NCBI GenBank assembly: GCA_037952775.1
Contig: JBANAY010000004.1
Coordinates: 5,208,001 to 5,272,000, forward strand
Origin: Clonostachys chloroleuca
Lineage: Eukaryota > Ascomycota > Sordariomycetes > Hypocreales > Bionectriaceae
Reading direction: 5' to 3'
DNA: 64,000 bases
In this document: positions 61,780 through 64,000 of the stretch, one piece after another
How the letters are laid out: every line of letters starts with the position of its first letter
Position numbering within the stretch: position 1 is the stretch's first letter
Position numbers and translations under genes: made by a program
Notes under the pieces: generated by a model
What the model was told of the DNA's origin: nothing
The model's input: only the letters and a program-made list of their open reading frames with translations
Database searches by the model: none

Positions 61780-62469
61780 ATGAGCTCTGCTATGGATGGA
61801 ATTCAAGATGCCTTCTCCACCAAGCGGCTATATTATGTCAAAGCGGACCTCGAAGATACAAACCTCAGGGCTATTCTGCCCCAGATCGCACATGAGCCCG
61901 TCGTCCAGGCTCTTGCGTGGACATTCATTACGAGGCCCAAGGGCAAAGCAGACTTCGATGTGCTTATACAAACGCTAGCCAAGTCACTGCTAGCTGTCTT
62001 AATCTGTCTCCGACCAGAAGAAGAAGAGGCGAGGCGAGTTGCCGCGGCGGGCTCTGGAGAAGCACAGCAGTCGGGAGAACCTACCAACGCCAAAACTACC
62101 GTCATTGGAGTGATGATGCTCGGATACGGGGGTGTTCATCCTGAGCTGGCCGTGCATAGGCGGACTGCGCTGGGCATTATGCTGGCGGAGCCCTACCAAG
62201 GCCGGGGCTACGGTCGTGAGGCTGTCAACTGGATGATGGATTGGGGCTTTCGCTTTGCTGGGCTCCACAGCATCGTTCTTGGCGTATCCGCCTTTAATGA
62301 TAAGGCGATTCGCCTGTATAAAAGCTTGGGGTTTGTTGAAGAAGGCCGTATGAGAGAGAGTCGGTATTTCAATCGCAAGTGGCACGATGAGCTGCTGTTC
62401 GCAATCAAGGAGGACGAATGGGAGAAGATCAGGGGAAATTCAGGAGGGGAGTTTAATGTCCAAATGTAA
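61780..62469 (+). CDS. GNAT acetyltransferase (RimJ/RimL-like), 229 aa
   Basis: Predicted acetyl-CoA-dependent N-acetyltransferase. Single exon, frame intact. Motif A is QGRGYGREAVNWMMDWGF (acetyl-CoA pyrophosphate loop Q/RxxGxG/A), followed by the beta-bulge strand SIVLGVSAFNDKAIRLYKSL and GFVEEGRMRESRYFNRKWHD, which is typical of the RimJ/RimL branch that modifies protein N-termini or small molecules. N-terminal residues (RLYYVKADLEDTNLRAILPQ) form the usual first strand and helix. Acceptor unknown. An insert of about 20 residues rich in Glu/Ala/Gly (RPEEEEARRVAAAGSGEAQQ) sits before motif A. Confidence 0.85.
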   Translation: MSSAMDGIQDAFSTKRLYYVKADLEDTNLRAILPQIAHEPVVQALAWTFITRPKGKADFDVLIQTLAKSLLAVLICLRPEEEEARRVAAAGSGEAQQSGEPTNAKTTVIGVMMLGYGGVHPELAVHRRTALGIMLAEPYQGRGYGREAVNWMMDWGFRFAGLHSIVLGVSAFNDKAIRLYKSLGFVEEGRMRESRYFNRKWHDELLFAIKEDEWEKIRGNSGGEFNVQM

Positions 62470-64000
62470 ACCGTTGCGGGTTGAGCACTGTTAAATCGCA
62501 GGGTCGCCTTTACTTGATTCACATCTATCTATTTGCTGTATTCATAATCTGTGTCTCGAAATTGGACTGAGAGTTCCAAAAGCTAACCGTACTGTATAAC
62601 TCTCTCACCACTTGTACGTGCTAAGAAGGCTTAGTACAGCTTATGTCCATTCTTGTATCGTCGGTCCTTTTTTACAACAGCCTAGGGAATTGGAGTATAC
62701 CAGAAATACTTTCACTATGGAAACATAGGGTTTTCCATATATTAGACTTTATGAGATGCCCAAAAAGTGTGGAACAGCGTTTACAAAGCTTTTAAATGAA
62801 CCCTAGCCGTACACCAGTGCCAGCAAGATGTGAGAGGAGATCCCACTGTGTTCAAACACCTATACTATTTCGCTACTTCAATTCGGTCGCTTGAATTCAC
62901 TTGGTAATATTTGATCACGAGGCTAAATTAAGACAAATAGTATAGGAATCTTTGGCTTTTCGAAATCAAATAGAGGGCTGTATGAATGATTTCGTGAAAT
63001 TGGACATGTAGTGATCGATACCCCTTTCAACAATATAACCAGCAAAAGTTTGAAAAACAGCAGAATATGGTTCATTCCTACCTTTATCACTTTATTTCCT
63101 GATTTCTCTTAAAACCACATTTCATCTCCATGGGTATCTTGGTGTAATTAGTTGGCAAAATGTACATGATTTCACAACATAAATCGAATACTTTGAAGTT
63201 TACATTCGTAATATTTATCTACCTTTGTATTTTGTATAGCAATCAATTTATAATGAAGTATGCTCCCTTAGCAAGATAGTGCTAAAACGTTATCACTTAC
63301 ACCAGGCCCCATTCCTAAGGGCCTTAATACACAATCGGCATAAACGCTTCGATAAGACGGCCGATTCCCATTATCAAAGGATTTAGATCCTGTTAAGTTC
63401 GAAAATAAGGGAATAGTTTGATTTGTGCGGGGGCAAGAGTCAATCACCCAACTTCAGGCCAACTCAATGTGTCATTCGACGACCGGCCTGTGCCGTATGT
63501 CTTTGCGAAGACCCTTCAATATCTTTGATCAGTTGGCAATATTGTAGTTTACAGCGATACTATGCTAGAAGAAACGGAGGGGAGAGCACCCCTATCGGAG
63601 CAAAAAAAATATATACAGTGTTGCCTGATGCATATCTGTTGCCTTGGATAATAATGGTAAGATCGTTTCACCCGAGCGGCAATGTCAACTTGCTTTCTTC
63701 CACATATACATCTAAACGTAAAGACTTTAATCACCGAAGGAGGTGTTTCTTTTTGTGTCGTCTGAGGGAGGAAAATAAATGAGAACTCCTGAGTATCGGG
63801 AGGGTTACACGTGTATATTCCCTTGGACTGACTGCATGGGTTGTATAGGAGTATAGGGTAGGTAATATGATGGTGGGGACGCGAGTTCATTGATGATTTT
63901 GCTCTTGATCATCGGTTATATTTCAATTGAACCCAAGTGTCACTATCTGGAGGCTAGGATCTTAGCATTGCGAGGCATGCATTCTCAGCTGGTCATTATT
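62470..64000. other. AT-rich terminal stretch
   Basis: 1.5 kb AT-rich sequence with many stops on both strands. It holds the 3' region of the GNAT gene; nothing else is recognised up to the window end. Confidence 0.5.

Noticed and set aside
1..64000. CRISPR arrays, insertion sequences, bacterial operon signals
   Set aside because: No regular spacer-repeat arrays or transposase; introns and protein families are fungal.

Overview
The window reads as nuclear DNA of a filamentous ascomycete, most likely a sordariomycete. Genes are split by short (about 45-90 nt) GT..AG introns. Typical fungal families are present: a Zn(II)2Cys6 regulator, an HsbA-like secreted protein, a DUF8035 protein and an ABCB full transporter. 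Housekeeping genes (LSm3, Utp8, GTPBP1-like) are eukaryotic. There is no sign of operons. The species cannot be fixed from sequence alone.

Layout. 0-5 kb: ABCB multidrug transporter (+). 5-10 kb: a gene-free stretch. 10-24 kb: a housekeeping block with an arrestin-related adaptor (+), GTPBP1-like GTPase (-), LSm3 (-), a mitochondrial expression factor (+) and a DUF8035 protein (-). 24-27 kb: empty. 27-34 kb: Utp8 (-) and a secreted DUF5695-like glycosidase candidate (-). The latter is divergent from a Zn2Cys6 regulator (+, 34.8-37.2 kb). 37-44 kb: a decayed tRNA-like locus, a NUDIX hydrolase (-) and a C2H2 regulator (-). 44-64 kb: a gene-poor, accessory-looking region. It holds an HsbA-like secreted protein (-), a CAP/PR-1-like secreted protein (+), a cytochrome P450 remnant, a PARP-like gene (-), a microbial-type PARG (-) and a GNAT acetyltransferase (+). 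AT-rich intergenic DNA surrounds them.

Most interesting biology: the PARP-catalytic-domain gene (57.1-58.4 kb, hidden across at least seven exons) and the microbial-type poly(ADP-ribose) glycohydrolase (59.0-60.0 kb) are adjacent and co-oriented, about 0.6 kb apart. This gives a writer and an eraser of ADP-ribose in one locus. The PARP H-Y-E-like residues and the PARG GGG..QEE signature are both visible.

Most important caveat: six otherwise well-conserved genes carry a total of eleven single-base frame breaks. Nine look like a base missing from a short homopolymer, two like an extra base. In each gene the net correction gives an exon sum divisible by three and a family-like protein. This points to homopolymer errors in a draft assembly rather than eleven real mutations, but real gene loss cannot be excluded without reads.
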